NCBI RefSeq assembly: GCF_900103825.1
Contig: NZ_FNIF01000023.1
Coordinates: 1 to 64,000 of the forward strand
Direction: 5' to 3'
Source: Paenibacillus sp. yr247
Lineage (GTDB): Bacteria; Bacillota; Bacilli; Paenibacillales; NBRC-103111
Length of the DNA: 64,000 bases
The notes under the pieces are model-generated. The model saw only the letters and a program-made list of their open reading frames with translations, was not told the DNA's origin and made no database searches. Made by a program: the position numbers and the translations under genes. Positions 41,570 through 51,064 of this stretch are shown one piece after another (position 1 is the first letter of the stretch; every line of letters starts with the position of its first letter).

Positions 41570-42199
41570 TTATCGTGTTGCCCACAGCAAGCCACGACGC
41601 ATTAATTTCAGTGTTTCTGGCATACGAACAATGTTGGCTTGATGGCCAAGCGAATTATAATATACCTTGCCCGCTCCATAAGTTTTGGTCCATACAACCG
41701 GCATCTCCACATCACCGAAGTCTGTAACCGCATGTACGTGAATAGCTGGATCCACATGCATGTAATACTTTTCCGACACAACGACGAAATCCTCCATGCC
41801 CGCTGTCAAAGGATGCTGGCGATCCTTGATCCGAACCGTATACGTGACCCCGTCATTTCCGGGATGCGCAACCCATTGACCGCCAACCATGTGTTGATAC
41901 TCGACTTCATTACGGAAGGAATCTCCCATGCCGCCATGACAACCTGCGATACCGGTTCCGCCTTCTTTCACCGCTGCGATTAATGGTTTCAACTGCTCGC
42001 TCCCAATTTTACCCATGGTCCATACAGGCACGATGAGATCAATGCTCGCCAAACGCTCTGCGTCCTTGAAGCTGTCCAGTGTATCGGATACTTCCACGCC
42101 AAAGCCTTCCTCGCGCAGCAGCCCAGCGAAAATTCCTGCCACCTCTTCGGGCTGATGACCATCCCAGCCGCCCCAGACAATCAATGCTTGTTTACTCAT
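41570..42199 (-). CDS. ThuA-domain protein
   Basis: A 209-residue protein of the ThuA (trehalose-utilisation, class I amidotransferase-like) family. Signatures are ALIVWGGWDGHQPEEVA, GGTGIAGCHGGMGDSFR, HPGNDGVTYTVRI and GAGKVYYNSLGH. ThuA proteins accompany Gfo/Idh/MocA dehydrogenases and were recently tied to 3-keto-glucoside metabolism, which fits the neighbour. AGAGGAG lies 10 bases before ATG 42199. Confidence 0.9.
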   Translation of the reverse strand: MSKQALIVWGGWDGHQPEEVAGIFAGLLREEGFGVEVSDTLDSFKDAERLASIDLIVPVWTMGKIGSEQLKPLIAAVKEGGTGIAGCHGGMGDSFRNEVEYQHMVGGQWVAHPGNDGVTYTVRIKDRQHPLTAGMEDFVVVSEKYYMHVDPAIHVHAVTDFGDVEMPVVWTKTYGAGKVYYNSLGHQANIVRMPETLKLMRRGLLWATR

Positions 42200-42312
42200 A
42201 TGCCATAAGCTCCTCTCTATACTTATCTATCATTAAACTTCGCTGATACTCATCCAACGACGCTGCGCAATCGATCATTTGGTTATTTCCCAATTTTATA
42301 TGCCATGGCTTC

Positions 42313-43344
42313 TTATTTATTGTGACTGCTCTTCGAAGATTGTCGCACAACCAACCGGGTCGGCAGCTTAATACGTGGATTGTTCGCGCCTTCTCCATGC
42401 AGCACACCTGCAAGGACTCCGCGCGCCGCCTCTTTACCCATTTCATAGAATGGCACATTAATACTGCTCAGCGGGGGATCGCTCAGCTTGGCGGCATCCG
42501 AGTCATCACAGCCGACAACAGCGAAGTCTCGCCCAGCGATCCAACCTCGTTCTCGGAGTCCTTGCATCAAACCGATCGCCATTCGATCATTGGCTGCAAA
42601 TATCGCTTCCACTTGTTCACGATGCTCCCACAACTGATCTGCGGCTTCATAACCGCTTTTGCGGCTGTAATTGCCTTCGAGCAGCAGCTCAGGCAGTACC
42701 TCTAAGCCAGCATCACACATCGCTTTCATGTAGCCCTGAAGTCTGTCGCCAGAGTTCGAATAATGAGGCGAACCGTTCAGGAAAGCAATTTTCCGATAAC
42801 CCTCATCCTGCAAATGCCGAACAGCCTGATAGCTGCCCTCTACATGATCCGCGTCCACCTCGTGAAAGGATAAACCCTCGAATCGTTGATTTACCAAGCA
42901 GAAGGGAAGCCCCTGATCCTGCAGCTGCTCAAGCGATTGCCGCTGCTGCGGAGTATCAATAGAACCCAAGATGACACAAGCATCCACTTTCTGCGAACGA
43001 TAGAGTCGGGTATAATCCAAGCTCTCATCCGGTTTCAGGAGAGACAACAGCATATCGTAGCCTTGCTCTCTCACTTGTTCCCCTATACCGCTTAATATTT
43101 CGGCGAAATAATACGCAGAGAAGAGATGCACTTTAGGCATATAGGGAAGCACTACGCCAAGATTACCACTGCGTCTTCGTGCGAAGCTTTGTGCAATGGC
43201 ATTCGGATGGTAATCAAGCTGCTTTGCTGCTGCTAGCACACGCTCTCTGGTAGCAGGCTTCATGGGTCCGAGCCCATTGAATACACGGGATACGGTCGCT
43301 TCTGAAACCCTAGCTAATTCAGCAACCTCTTTTCTTGTCACCAT
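42313..43344 (-). CDS. LacI-family transcriptional regulator
   Basis: A 343-residue repressor. The N-terminal helix-turn-helix is KEVAELARVSEATVSRVFNG, the hinge helix LDYHPNAIAQSFARRR, then a periplasmic-binding-type ligand domain (about 60-335). A palindrome 37 bases upstream is probably its own operator. It lies directly ahead of thuA and the Gfo gene on the same strand, 113 bases before thuA, so it is their likely regulator. It starts with ATG 43344. Confidence 0.93.
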   Translation of the reverse strand: MVTRKEVAELARVSEATVSRVFNGLGPMKPATRERVLAAAKQLDYHPNAIAQSFARRRSGNLGVVLPYMPKVHLFSAYYFAEILSGIGEQVREQGYDMLLSLLKPDESLDYTRLYRSQKVDACVILGSIDTPQQRQSLEQLQDQGLPFCLVNQRFEGLSFHEVDADHVEGSYQAVRHLQDEGYRKIAFLNGSPHYSNSGDRLQGYMKAMCDAGLEVLPELLLEGNYSRKSGYEAADQLWEHREQVEAIFAANDRMAIGLMQGLRERGWIAGRDFAVVGCDDSDAAKLSDPPLSSINVPFYEMGKEAARGVLAGVLHGEGANNPRIKLPTRLVVRQSSKSSHNK

Positions 43345-43381
43345 GTAAAAGCCCCCATAAATTCATCAAATTAAACAACTA

Positions 43382-43395
43382 TGTACACGCGTACA
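43382..43395. promoter_or_regulatory. LacI-type operator
   Basis: TGTACACGCGTACA is a near-perfect palindrome with the central CG step typical of LacI-family sites. It lies 37 bases before the LacI gene. Confidence 0.65.
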
Positions 43396-43611
43396 TTTTC
43401 TCATTCATAAGCCATTTTTGTCAATACAAAGTTCCTGAAAATTATTTTCATCAAGATTCGACAATCTTATCAATCTCTAGTAATGAGAAATAAATTAAAT
43501 GACCATATTTTGTAAAATAAACTAAATAATAATATTGTCTACAGCTTGCATTTCGTTTTATGATAAGAGTTAAATTAATATACAACTTTGATGTGGGAAT
43601 GAGTGATAGCA

Positions 43612-44976
43612 ATGAAAGCAGTCTGGCGCCTTTTTCACTTCGCCGCATCGACAACAATAAGTGCTCTCAGGAGCAACAAAAGAGTCACTCGAATTCACCA
43701 TCGACAAGAGCTCCAAACATTGTTAAAAAAGTCTATTCGAAGTCATAACAGAGCTGCGCATTCAGCCCCTTTACGTACACTTCTCATCCTAGATATTGAC
43801 CGTTTTCGACAAGTGAATTTCTCGCTCGGATACAAGTCCGGCGATCTTCTTCTAGAAGAAGTGGCCAACCGACTGCGGACCATACCTAATTGCAACCTAG
43901 TTGCTCAATCTGGGGATGATGAATTTGTGCTCCTTTTTCATGCAGACACCCAAGATCAGCTTTCACAAATCATTCAGAGCGTGCAGCATATTTTTGTGAA
44001 ATCCTTCAGGGTGATGGAGCAAGAATGTTATATTAATGCCAGCATCGGTATGAGTGCTGTAGACATCTCACCAACTACGATCGAACAAGCATTGAATCAA
44101 GCAGATCATGCTCTCTTAGCTGCCAAACATACAGGAAAGAATAAACTTGTTACCTATAATTCCTTGCACAAGCCGCAGTTCACCAGTCAAATTCAGATGG
44201 AAACTGAGCTGCGTAAGGCGATACTTGAAAATCAACTCGTCCTATACTATCAGCCACGTCTTGAACTCTCAACCGGAAAAATCATTTGTCTGGAAGCCTT
44301 GGTGCGATGGAATCACCCAAAACATGGAATTCTTTCTCCTAATGAGTTTATTCCGCTTGCTGAAGCGAGCAGTTTGATTATTCCACTTGGTGAATGGGTG
44401 CTTCGCGAGGCTTGCCTTCAGAAGATGAGATGGCTGGAAACTGGCATTTTAGACTACCAAGTTGCTGTAAATATCTCACCCTGTCAATTCCGAGATGAAG
44501 GCTTTTCCGATAAAGCTATTCAGATTTTTGACCAAACCGGAATCAATCCTTCTTATCTGGAATTTGAAATCACTGAAAGCTCTATTATGCAAAATATGGA
44601 AAATACTGTAGCTATTCTGGAGAAGCTCTGTAAAAAAGGGGTTTCCATCTCCATCGACGACTTTGGAATTGGCTATTCCTCGCTCAATTACTTGAAGCAT
44701 TTTCCAATCCATTGTTTGAAAATAGACCGTTCTTTTGTGAAAAATATACATAGTAATAAAGATGATTTGGCCATTACGAATGCCATCATTCACCTTGGAC
44801 ATGCCCTTAACGTACAAGTTGTTGCAGAAGGCGTAGAAGAATTGAGCCAGCTTGAAATATTGAAAGAAACTACTTGTACGACGATTCAAGGCTTTTTATT
44901 AAGTCCCCCTGTTTCTGTTTACGAAATTGAGCAAAGCTTTCATATGTATGACAGCAGACCGGTTATGAGTTCATAA
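43612..44976 (+). CDS. GGDEF-EAL protein, probable c-di-GMP phosphodiesterase
   Basis: A 454-residue cytoplasmic protein. The GGDEF domain (about 50-190) has LLILDIDRFRQVNFSLGY, but its active site reads SGDDEF rather than GGDEF, so cyclase activity is doubtful. The EAL domain (about 205-445) keeps CLEALVRWNHP, NISPCQF, FEITESS, DDFGIGYSSLNYLK and LKIDRSFV, so it probably hydrolyses c-di-GMP. Thr is replaced by Ile in the DDFGTGYSS loop. ATG 43612 with GAGTGAT is preferred; GTG three codons earlier is possible. Its last six bases overlap the convergent gene. Confidence 0.9.
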   Translation: MKAVWRLFHFAASTTISALRSNKRVTRIHHRQELQTLLKKSIRSHNRAAHSAPLRTLLILDIDRFRQVNFSLGYKSGDLLLEEVANRLRTIPNCNLVAQSGDDEFVLLFHADTQDQLSQIIQSVQHIFVKSFRVMEQECYINASIGMSAVDISPTTIEQALNQADHALLAAKHTGKNKLVTYNSLHKPQFTSQIQMETELRKAILENQLVLYYQPRLELSTGKIICLEALVRWNHPKHGILSPNEFIPLAEASSLIIPLGEWVLREACLQKMRWLETGILDYQVAVNISPCQFRDEGFSDKAIQIFDQTGINPSYLEFEITESSIMQNMENTVAILEKLCKKGVSISIDDFGIGYSSLNYLKHFPIHCLKIDRSFVKNIHSNKDDLAITNAIIHLGHALNVQVVAEGVEELSQLEILKETTCTTIQGFLLSPPVSVYEIEQSFHMYDSRPVMSS

Positions 44977-45765
44977 CCGGCCGTAAGCCTTGGCATAACG
45001 TCTTATTTTTGCAAATATTCGCTTGTCTTTCAATCTACGGAAAATGTAGGGATCCGGACTCGTATTAACCTCAAGAATCCATGGGTGCAGCTCATTGTCC
45101 AAGGCGACATCGACACCGATCTCCTTAACCCCTTTATACCGCGCATTAATTGCCTTTGCCACCTGTATCCCAAGAACATACAGCTTCTTAACATAAGCCT
45201 TCTGTTTATTTGCAGGTAAATACTTGTGCAGCAGAATATCAACCGGCTTCAATGTTCCCCCATTATGAAAATTAGTAACAACTTTGCTCGGATGAGCCAC
45301 TCTGCCGATCACGCCTGTTGTCTCCCATTTCCGAAGAGGCGTTTGTTGAACCATGACACGAAGATCGAAGCGGTTTCCTTTGTACTTGAGTAGATGGATC
45401 CCTTTTTGTACGAGGTAATTCCGTTTTTTCGTCAATTTATGGATGGATGCATACATCTCTTGAAATGTTTTAAACTGTCTTAAGCGGACACCGGACTGAT
45501 AAGAATAAAGCTTTCTCGCCCCATCCTCCGCCATTTCCACACGAATAACACCGTTTCCAAACATGCCTACATTCGGTTTGATATACACCATTTTATACTG
45601 GCTAAGCATTTGTTTTAGTGACTCAAGATTCATTTGTTTCGTAATGGGAACATATTCACGCAGCTTCACCGAAGCTTCTAGGGCCTTTGTTTTAGCTATT
45701 TTACTTGTGACGTACCTGGCATAACTGATTTTAATCGGTTTCTTCAAGGTCTTTTTCTTTTTCAT
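44971..45765 (-). CDS. YheC/YheD-family ATP-grasp protein
   Basis: A 264-residue protein of the endospore coat-associated YheC/D family, with an ATP-grasp fold: KMVYIKPNVGMFGNGVIRV, LVQKGIHLLKYKGNRFDLRV and the metal site IGVDVALDNELHPWILEVNTSPD. The N-terminal 20 residues are very basic. The enzymatic reaction is unknown. GGAGG lies 7 bases before ATG 45765. The 3' end overlaps the convergent GGDEF-EAL gene by six bases. Confidence 0.87.
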   Translation of the reverse strand: MKKKKTLKKPIKISYARYVTSKIAKTKALEASVKLREYVPITKQMNLESLKQMLSQYKMVYIKPNVGMFGNGVIRVEMAEDGARKLYSYQSGVRLRQFKTFQEMYASIHKLTKKRNYLVQKGIHLLKYKGNRFDLRVMVQQTPLRKWETTGVIGRVAHPSKVVTNFHNGGTLKPVDILLHKYLPANKQKAYVKKLYVLGIQVAKAINARYKGVKEIGVDVALDNELHPWILEVNTSPDPYIFRRLKDKRIFAKIRRYAKAYGRL

Positions 45766-46074
45766 GTTTTGCCTCCAGCTTCAGTCTATAGAAGTCGGCC
45801 ATGATTGCGCTGTAGCATGCCAGTTGAATTGTTTAACGGCATGCTGCCGGGCCTGATTGGCTAAACTTTTCCCATTCTATTACGTTTGACCACAGCCACG
45901 TTACTCCGTGCAATTCGACGGAACCACCTAGAATTGGCGGCACTGGAAATTGTACATTGGCTATGATTAAGAGGTGCACGACTCTAGTTCACTTCTTTAG
46001 GGCTGGCAGAATGGCTACTTATTTACCCGTTCCTATTGTATGAAGCAAACCGTTCATCGGCTACTTAAATTGAA
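45766..46074. other. Gene-free interval with a possible gene remnant
   Basis: About 300 bases without a convincing gene. On the minus strand, 45789-45866 stays open and reads ANQARQHAVKQFNWHATAQS before a stop. This could be the last residues of a family 4 glycosyltransferase whose body is gone. No start or upstream domain is present. The rest shows no motif that I recognise. Confidence 0.3.
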
Positions 46075-46118
46075 AGAAGAGGCGTGCCCCAGATGATGTT
46101 CTGGAGACAGCCTCTTCT
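46075..46118 (-). terminator. Terminator of prfC
   Basis: AGAAGAGGC/GCCTCTTCT with an inner CCAGA/TCTGG stem; on the minus strand U-rich sequence follows. Confidence 0.75.
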
Positions 46119-46131
46119 TGATTTATAACAC

Positions 46132-47715
46132 TTATGGCGCGCTAGTTAAAAACTTAGCATTTGGATTTTTCTCTATGGAAGATCTCAGCGCATACTCGCT
46201 TTCGAACAATCCGACGAAATTCCCTTTTTTATCCTTCACCAGCTGTGAATTAATCCGAAATTTACTTGGATCGAGCTTCTCATCGATAATCCAACGGGCG
46301 AACTGATAGTTCTGGCGCTGTAGTAGAATATCTACGCCATATTCGGACTTCATCCGATGTTCAAGCACTTCGAATTGCAGCTGACCGACCACACCAAGGA
46401 TCATATCCTCGAAACCGATCGTCGTGAACACTTGAATCATGCCTTCTTCAGTCAGTTGATCTATCCCTTTAAGGAACTGTTTTTGCTTCAACGCATTTTT
46501 GATCGAAACTTTGCTGAAAAGCTCAGGTGAGAAAGTCGGCAGTTCATCGAATACAACCTCTTCCCCTTCGCTAAGGGAATCGCCAATGCGGAATATGCCT
46601 GGATCGAACAAGCCGATGATATCACCAGGAAATGCCTGTTCCACGATATCACGATCTTGTGCCAAAAATTGCTGCGGCTGAGCCAACTTAATATCTTTAC
46701 CGATTCGTACATGCTTCACGGACATACCGCGTTCGAACTTTCCAGACACGATGCGAAGGAAAGCAATACGGTCACGGTGAGCCGGATTCATATTCGCTTG
46801 AATTTTGAAAACATAACCCGAGAATTTCTCTTTGGTAGGCTCAATAAGGCCCGCTGTGCTGTTGCGCGGTTCCGGTTTGGGAGCAAGCTGTAGGAAATTC
46901 TCCAGAAACGTCTGCACACCGAAATTGTTAACGGCACTGCCGAAGAAGACAGGTGTAAGCTCGCCCTTGAGTACTTTCTCCATATCAAAAGGATCTCCCG
47001 CTACATCCAGCAATTCAATATCCTGGCTTAATTGTTTATGCAGGAATTCGCCGGCAATTTGCTTCACTAATGGATCATCAACACCATCCACCTTGCGCAC
47101 TTGAATGTCTTTGTGATCATCGCCTTGATACAGCTCCAATTGCGATTTACCGCGATCGTAAACACCGCAGAACTGTTTGCCCGATCCAATCGGCCAGTTC
47201 ATCGGATATGAACGAATGCCGAGTACTTCTTCTAACTCCTCCAAGAGTTCAAACGGGTCGCGACCCTCTCGGTCCATTTTGTTAATAAACGTAAAGATCG
47301 GTATTCCGCGCATCCGGCAAACCTGGAATAGCTTCTTCGTCTGCATCTCGACCCCTTTGGCCACGTCGATTAGCATGACCGCGCTGTCAGCAGCGGTAAG
47401 CGTCCGGTAGGTGTCCTCACTGAAATCTTGGTGACCAGGTGTATCCAGAATATTAACGCGGTGCCCTTCGTAGTCGAACTGCATCACGCTGGATGTAACC
47501 GAGATTCCACGCTGCTTCTCAATTTCCATCCAGTCTGATGTTGCATGCTTGCTAGCCTTTCGGCCTTTGACTGTTCCGGCTAAGCGAATCGCGCCCCCGA
47601 ATAACAGCAGTTTCTCGGTCAATGTTGTTTTACCCGCATCCGGGTGAGAAATAATCGCGAACGTACGTCGTTTAGCGACTTCCGTTTCGAGAAGTTTTGT
47701 GAGTTGCGTAGTCAT
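46132..47715 (-). CDS. prfC: Peptide chain release factor 3
   Basis: A 527-residue GTPase that recycles RF1/RF2 from terminating ribosomes. G1 is SHPDAGKTTLTEK, G3 DTPGHQDF, G4 INKMDREG. The RF3 hallmark RRTFAIISHPDAGKTTL opens the protein, and LQFEVLEHRMKSEYGV is the C-terminal domain signature. GAAGGG lies 12 bases before ATG 47715. It is followed by a terminator, and a metallophosphoesterase gene lies upstream on the same strand. Confidence 0.96.
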   Translation of the reverse strand: MTTQLTKLLETEVAKRRTFAIISHPDAGKTTLTEKLLLFGGAIRLAGTVKGRKASKHATSDWMEIEKQRGISVTSSVMQFDYEGHRVNILDTPGHQDFSEDTYRTLTAADSAVMLIDVAKGVEMQTKKLFQVCRMRGIPIFTFINKMDREGRDPFELLEELEEVLGIRSYPMNWPIGSGKQFCGVYDRGKSQLELYQGDDHKDIQVRKVDGVDDPLVKQIAGEFLHKQLSQDIELLDVAGDPFDMEKVLKGELTPVFFGSAVNNFGVQTFLENFLQLAPKPEPRNSTAGLIEPTKEKFSGYVFKIQANMNPAHRDRIAFLRIVSGKFERGMSVKHVRIGKDIKLAQPQQFLAQDRDIVEQAFPGDIIGLFDPGIFRIGDSLSEGEEVVFDELPTFSPELFSKVSIKNALKQKQFLKGIDQLTEEGMIQVFTTIGFEDMILGVVGQLQFEVLEHRMKSEYGVDILLQRQNYQFARWIIDEKLDPSKFRINSQLVKDKKGNFVGLFESEYALRSSIEKNPNAKFLTSAP

Positions 47716-47760
47716 TTGTTGGCTTGTTCCCTTCTTCTTTTACATAGGTGCTACCCATTA

Positions 47761-48831
47761 TTAGGCATGGGCTTTTTGCAAATCGATACTCCAATTCGCT
47801 TCGTCAAGAAAAGTGCGGTTGCTAAACTCTCTGCCGCGTACAACAACCTTATCAGCGAATACTTGCACGTAAATTCCCTGTGCTTTATTCTTGGCTTCCT
47901 GCTGGTAGGCACGGTTTAGTGTTCTACCGACTGAAGCATTGTGGAAGTAATGGAAGGATTCTTGCACATAATGCGGAGTCCCATTCTGGAAATCTTGGTG
48001 CCGATGTCCGCAGAACACAAACACATTCTTATAGGGCTTTAGCGTCTCGCGGAACTGGATGGCACGCATTAATTGGTGCGATCCCCCATCTGTGCCATTC
48101 GGCGGCAGTGGCTGATGCGTCATCACGAACAGTGGTTTTCCAGGTTGATACAGGCTTTTCACCCGTTCTTTGAACCATGCCATCTGCTCATCGGAATACC
48201 AGGCACCTTCACCAACTTCCGGCTTTTCTTGCACATAGGCTTCTTGCGAGAGCAGCAGGATAGAGTGTCCCTTTGTAGTAAAATCATTGTAGAGTGTTTT
48301 GTAGCCAAAAAACTTCTTGAACTGCTCTCTGCTCACCGCATCACTTTTGCCGTTCGGAACGGCCGCTTGATCCCAGATATTCGCTTTATTAATCCAGATC
48401 GTGTAATAATCATGATTTCCCATGTTCGCATGAACAGGTGGAAGTTTATATTCACTTACAATGGTACGCAGCTCCTTATAATCTCGTTCCGTTCCTGTAT
48501 CCGTCAGATCGCCTGTTAACATGATGGCATCAACAGGACCGTCGAAATGCGTAATATCATCCAGCGCTTGCCTTAATTTCTTACCTGTCAGTTCATCACC
48601 AATACTGACATGAAGGTCGCTTAATATAAAATAGGACATGAGCGGACCTGTTGGCAGCGTTTCACTCGAAGGTTGCGCCACAGCTTGAAGGGGCTCCGGT
48701 TTGATAGTTGATAAGGCGGGCTGATCATCCGACATAAACTTTTTCTTAACCATTTGACTAAAAAAAGCACTTAATCCAACCAATGCAGCCCCGATTGCCA
48801 GCAGCCATTTTATAAAAGCTCTTCGTGACAT
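47761..48831 (-). CDS. Exported metallophosphoesterase
   Basis: A 356-residue protein with an N-terminal MSRRAFIKWLLAIGAALVGL, a Tat-like or membrane-anchor signal. The calcineurin-type metal motifs follow in order: ILSDLHV, LTGDLTD, NMGNHDYY, VMTHQP and CGHRHQD. It should act outside the membrane on a phosphoester that cannot be named. GAGGTG lies 6 bases before the ATG. It is preceded by the zwf terminator and followed by prfC after 45 bases. Confidence 0.88.
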   Translation of the reverse strand: MSRRAFIKWLLAIGAALVGLSAFFSQMVKKKFMSDDQPALSTIKPEPLQAVAQPSSETLPTGPLMSYFILSDLHVSIGDELTGKKLRQALDDITHFDGPVDAIMLTGDLTDTGTERDYKELRTIVSEYKLPPVHANMGNHDYYTIWINKANIWDQAAVPNGKSDAVSREQFKKFFGYKTLYNDFTTKGHSILLLSQEAYVQEKPEVGEGAWYSDEQMAWFKERVKSLYQPGKPLFVMTHQPLPPNGTDGGSHQLMRAIQFRETLKPYKNVFVFCGHRHQDFQNGTPHYVQESFHYFHNASVGRTLNRAYQQEAKNKAQGIYVQVFADKVVVRGREFSNRTFLDEANWSIDLQKAHA

Positions 48832-48875
48832 AAACGCACCTCAAGTATAAATAGTAATGTATTACCTATTATACC

Positions 48876-48910
48876 ACAAAAAATCCAACAGGCAGAGTCG
48901 CCTATTGGAT
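48876..48910 (-). terminator. Terminator of zwf
   Basis: ATCCAACAGGC/GCCTATTGGAT stem with one mismatch; U-run on the minus strand. Confidence 0.85.
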
Positions 48911-48925
48911 ATTAATCTCATTACT

Positions 48926-50461
48926 TCAAGTTAAAACAATCGTTTTCTGAACAGCTTCCCAATCAACTTCGCCTTCATTTTGACCGTTAATCGGCCACCA
49001 CTTAAAGCCGTCATCGCTCAGGAGCTTTGTTGCTTCTTCAGGGCCCCAAGAACCAGACGGATAGTGCTTCAGATCCTCCGTCTTCTCACTCCACGCGGCT
49101 GCAATGCGATCCACATAAGACCAAGCAAGCGCTACTTCATCCCAACGGGTAAAGTACGTAGAATCTCCACGTGTGGCATCATATAGCAAACGCTCATAGG
49201 CTTCCGGTGTATTGATGCCGATCTGGCAGCTTTGGCAGAAATCCATCGCTACGGGGACGATAACACCTTCGGATCCCGGCTGCTTCGCATTCATTTTCAA
49301 ATAGATGCCTTCCATCGGATTGACACGGAAAACAAGCAAATTCGGCTCCAATTCATGCTTCTTGGCCAAGTAGACATTATTCGGGATGTTCTTGAATTCA
49401 ACAACGACCTCTGTTGTTTTAACTGGCAGCCTTTTTCCCGTACGAATGTAGAAAGGCACGCCTGCCCAGCGGAAATTATCCACGTGAACTCTTGCCGCGA
49501 AATACGTTTCTGTCGTTGATTTTGGATTTACCGAATCTTCTTCGCGATAAGCCGGCAGCGCCTTACCTTTGGCGGAGCCGCTCGCATATTGACCGCGAAC
49601 CACATTCGCACGAACGTCATCGCCGGATTCGAATAAACGCAGAGAACGCAGGACCTTCACCTTCTCATCGCGGATATCTTCCGGATGCAGACGGCTTGGC
49701 GGTTCCATAGCCATCATCATCAGCATTTGCAACATATGGTTCTGACCCATATCCCGCAGGGCGCCTGAGTGATCGTAATAACCGCCACGCTCTTCAACAC
49801 CGACCGTTTCACTTAATGTAATTTGAATATTAGCTATGTATTTATTGTTCCATAGCGGTTCAAAGAAGGCATTCGCGAAACGAACGAACTCAATATTTTG
49901 CACCATTTCTTTACCTAAGTAATGATCGATACGGTAAATATCTTTTTCCTCGAACACTTGACGAAGTTGTCCATTCAATTGTTCAGCCGATGGAAGATCA
50001 TATCCGAAAGGCTTCTCAATAACAAGACGATGCCAGCCTTTGGTTTTGAGCAATCCGCCTTCACTTAAGTTATAAGAAACGTTACCGAAAAGCTCTGGCG
50101 CCAGAGCCAGGTAGAACAACCGGTTTCCACCTGTATGATATTTATCATCCAGCTTCGCTGAGAGTACGTTCAGGTCATGGAAACCAGCGACATTATTGAT
50201 ATCCAGTGACATGTATTCAAAGCGCTGCGCGAAACGATCCCATTCCTTGTCGTCCGTAATCTTATAACGGGCAAAATCTTGAATCGAGTGCTTCACATCA
50301 TCACGAAACTGTTCATTCGTGCGCGGTCTGCGAGCCAGACCCACTACCGCAAAATTATCCCCTAACTTCCCTTCACGATATAGGCTGTAGAAGGCCGGAA
50401 ACAGCTTTCTTTTCGCCAAATCGCCCGTTGCACCGAAAATATAAAACACAGCTCCACTCAT
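48926..50461 (-). CDS. zwf: Glucose-6-phosphate 1-dehydrogenase
   Basis: A 511-residue enzyme, first step of the oxidative pentose phosphate route, making NADPH. The nucleotide-binding motif is FGATGDLAKRKLFP. The substrate site is YRIDHYLGKEMVQN with the catalytic His, and EKPFGYD is also conserved. The ribosome site is poor (GAGAGAAAG at a distance), but homologues begin at this MSGAVFYIFG. A TTGACA/CATATT promoter lies 34-62 bases upstream. Confidence 0.97.
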   Translation of the reverse strand: MSGAVFYIFGATGDLAKRKLFPAFYSLYREGKLGDNFAVVGLARRPRTNEQFRDDVKHSIQDFARYKITDDKEWDRFAQRFEYMSLDINNVAGFHDLNVLSAKLDDKYHTGGNRLFYLALAPELFGNVSYNLSEGGLLKTKGWHRLVIEKPFGYDLPSAEQLNGQLRQVFEEKDIYRIDHYLGKEMVQNIEFVRFANAFFEPLWNNKYIANIQITLSETVGVEERGGYYDHSGALRDMGQNHMLQMLMMMAMEPPSRLHPEDIRDEKVKVLRSLRLFESGDDVRANVVRGQYASGSAKGKALPAYREEDSVNPKSTTETYFAARVHVDNFRWAGVPFYIRTGKRLPVKTTEVVVEFKNIPNNVYLAKKHELEPNLLVFRVNPMEGIYLKMNAKQPGSEGVIVPVAMDFCQSCQIGINTPEAYERLLYDATRGDSTYFTRWDEVALAWSYVDRIAAAWSEKTEDLKHYPSGSWGPEEATKLLSDDGFKWWPINGQNEGEVDWEAVQKTIVLT

Positions 50462-50494
50462 CTATGCATCATTCTTTCTCTCTTAGGATTAGTT

Positions 50495-50523
50495 AATATG
50501 CTTAGCATACATAAAATTGTCAA
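50495..50523 (-). promoter_or_regulatory. Promoter of zwf
   Basis: Minus strand TTGACA (50518-50523) and CATATT (50495-50500) with 17-base spacing. Confidence 0.6.
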
Positions 50524-50575
50524 GTTATTCAACTTTTCAGAGAACTTTAGGTAATAACATTTTCTTATACAAAAC

Positions 50576-50589
50576 TAGACGTTCGTCTA
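50576..50589. promoter_or_regulatory. TetR-type operator-like palindrome
   Basis: TAGACG-TT-CGTCTA is a perfect dyad in the space between zwf and the Sm-like gene. It resembles TAGAC...GTCTA sites bound by TetR-family repressors such as LmrA/YxaF. No TetR gene is in the window. Confidence 0.4.
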
Positions 50590-50651
50590 TACCGAATCTT
50601 CCGCTATCGAATAGGCTAAAGTACACAACAAACGGAGGTGCCAAGATTCTG

Positions 50652-51020
50652 ATGCAGCCCATTCATCCGATTACCCAAAAAACCTGCCAAGGCCTATACG
50701 GAAAGCCAGTTCTTATTTATTTAAACGATGGCTCGGAAATATACGGCGTTCTAAGTCGTATTGAAAAAAACACGTTGATTCTAAATGACGATACCTTGCC
50801 AAAGCTTAACACGTCTTCGAAGAAAACCAAAAAGACCGTCTCCAATACCAAATCAGTCAAAACGAAGACATCGAAATCTCAAGCTCAGCCTCCGCTCCAG
50901 GACCAAGCACTCGAGGAATATTCTTACTTCGGACTTCCCCTTTTCGGCGGCCCAACCCCTGGCTATACAAGAGGCTTCGATATTCCATTGGGAAGCATTG
51001 CTGCCATGTTCAGCGAATAA
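50652..51020 (+). CDS. Sm-like small protein with a Lys-rich linker
   Basis: A 122-residue protein. Residues about 10-45 (GLYGKPVLIYLNDGSEIYG, VLSRIEKNTLIL) look like a single LSm/Hfq-type strand set. Then come a Lys/Ser/Thr-rich stretch and a Gly/Pro-rich tail (YFGLPLFGGPTPGYTRGF). I do not recognise a named family. ATG 50652 is preferred; GGAGGTG lies 11 bases upstream, slightly far. A longer frame reaching 50517 includes the ribosome site and is unlikely. Confidence 0.68.
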   Translation: MQPIHPITQKTCQGLYGKPVLIYLNDGSEIYGVLSRIEKNTLILNDDTLPKLNTSSKKTKKTVSNTKSVKTKTSKSQAQPPLQDQALEEYSYFGLPLFGGPTPGYTRGFDIPLGSIAAMFSE

Positions 51021-51024
51021 TAAA

Positions 51025-51064
51025 GGAGCTGCGGATGTTACGATCATCTGCAGCCCCTTGTTTT
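51025..51064. terminator. Bidirectional terminator
   Basis: GCTGCGGATG and CATCTGCAGC form the stem with GGA/CCC at its base; TTGTTTTA follows on the plus strand. Confidence 0.75.

Noticed and set aside
42192..42458. Extra gene overlapping the LacI 3' end
   Set aside because: It overlaps known genes in another frame and has no homology-like pattern; treated as a shadow frame.
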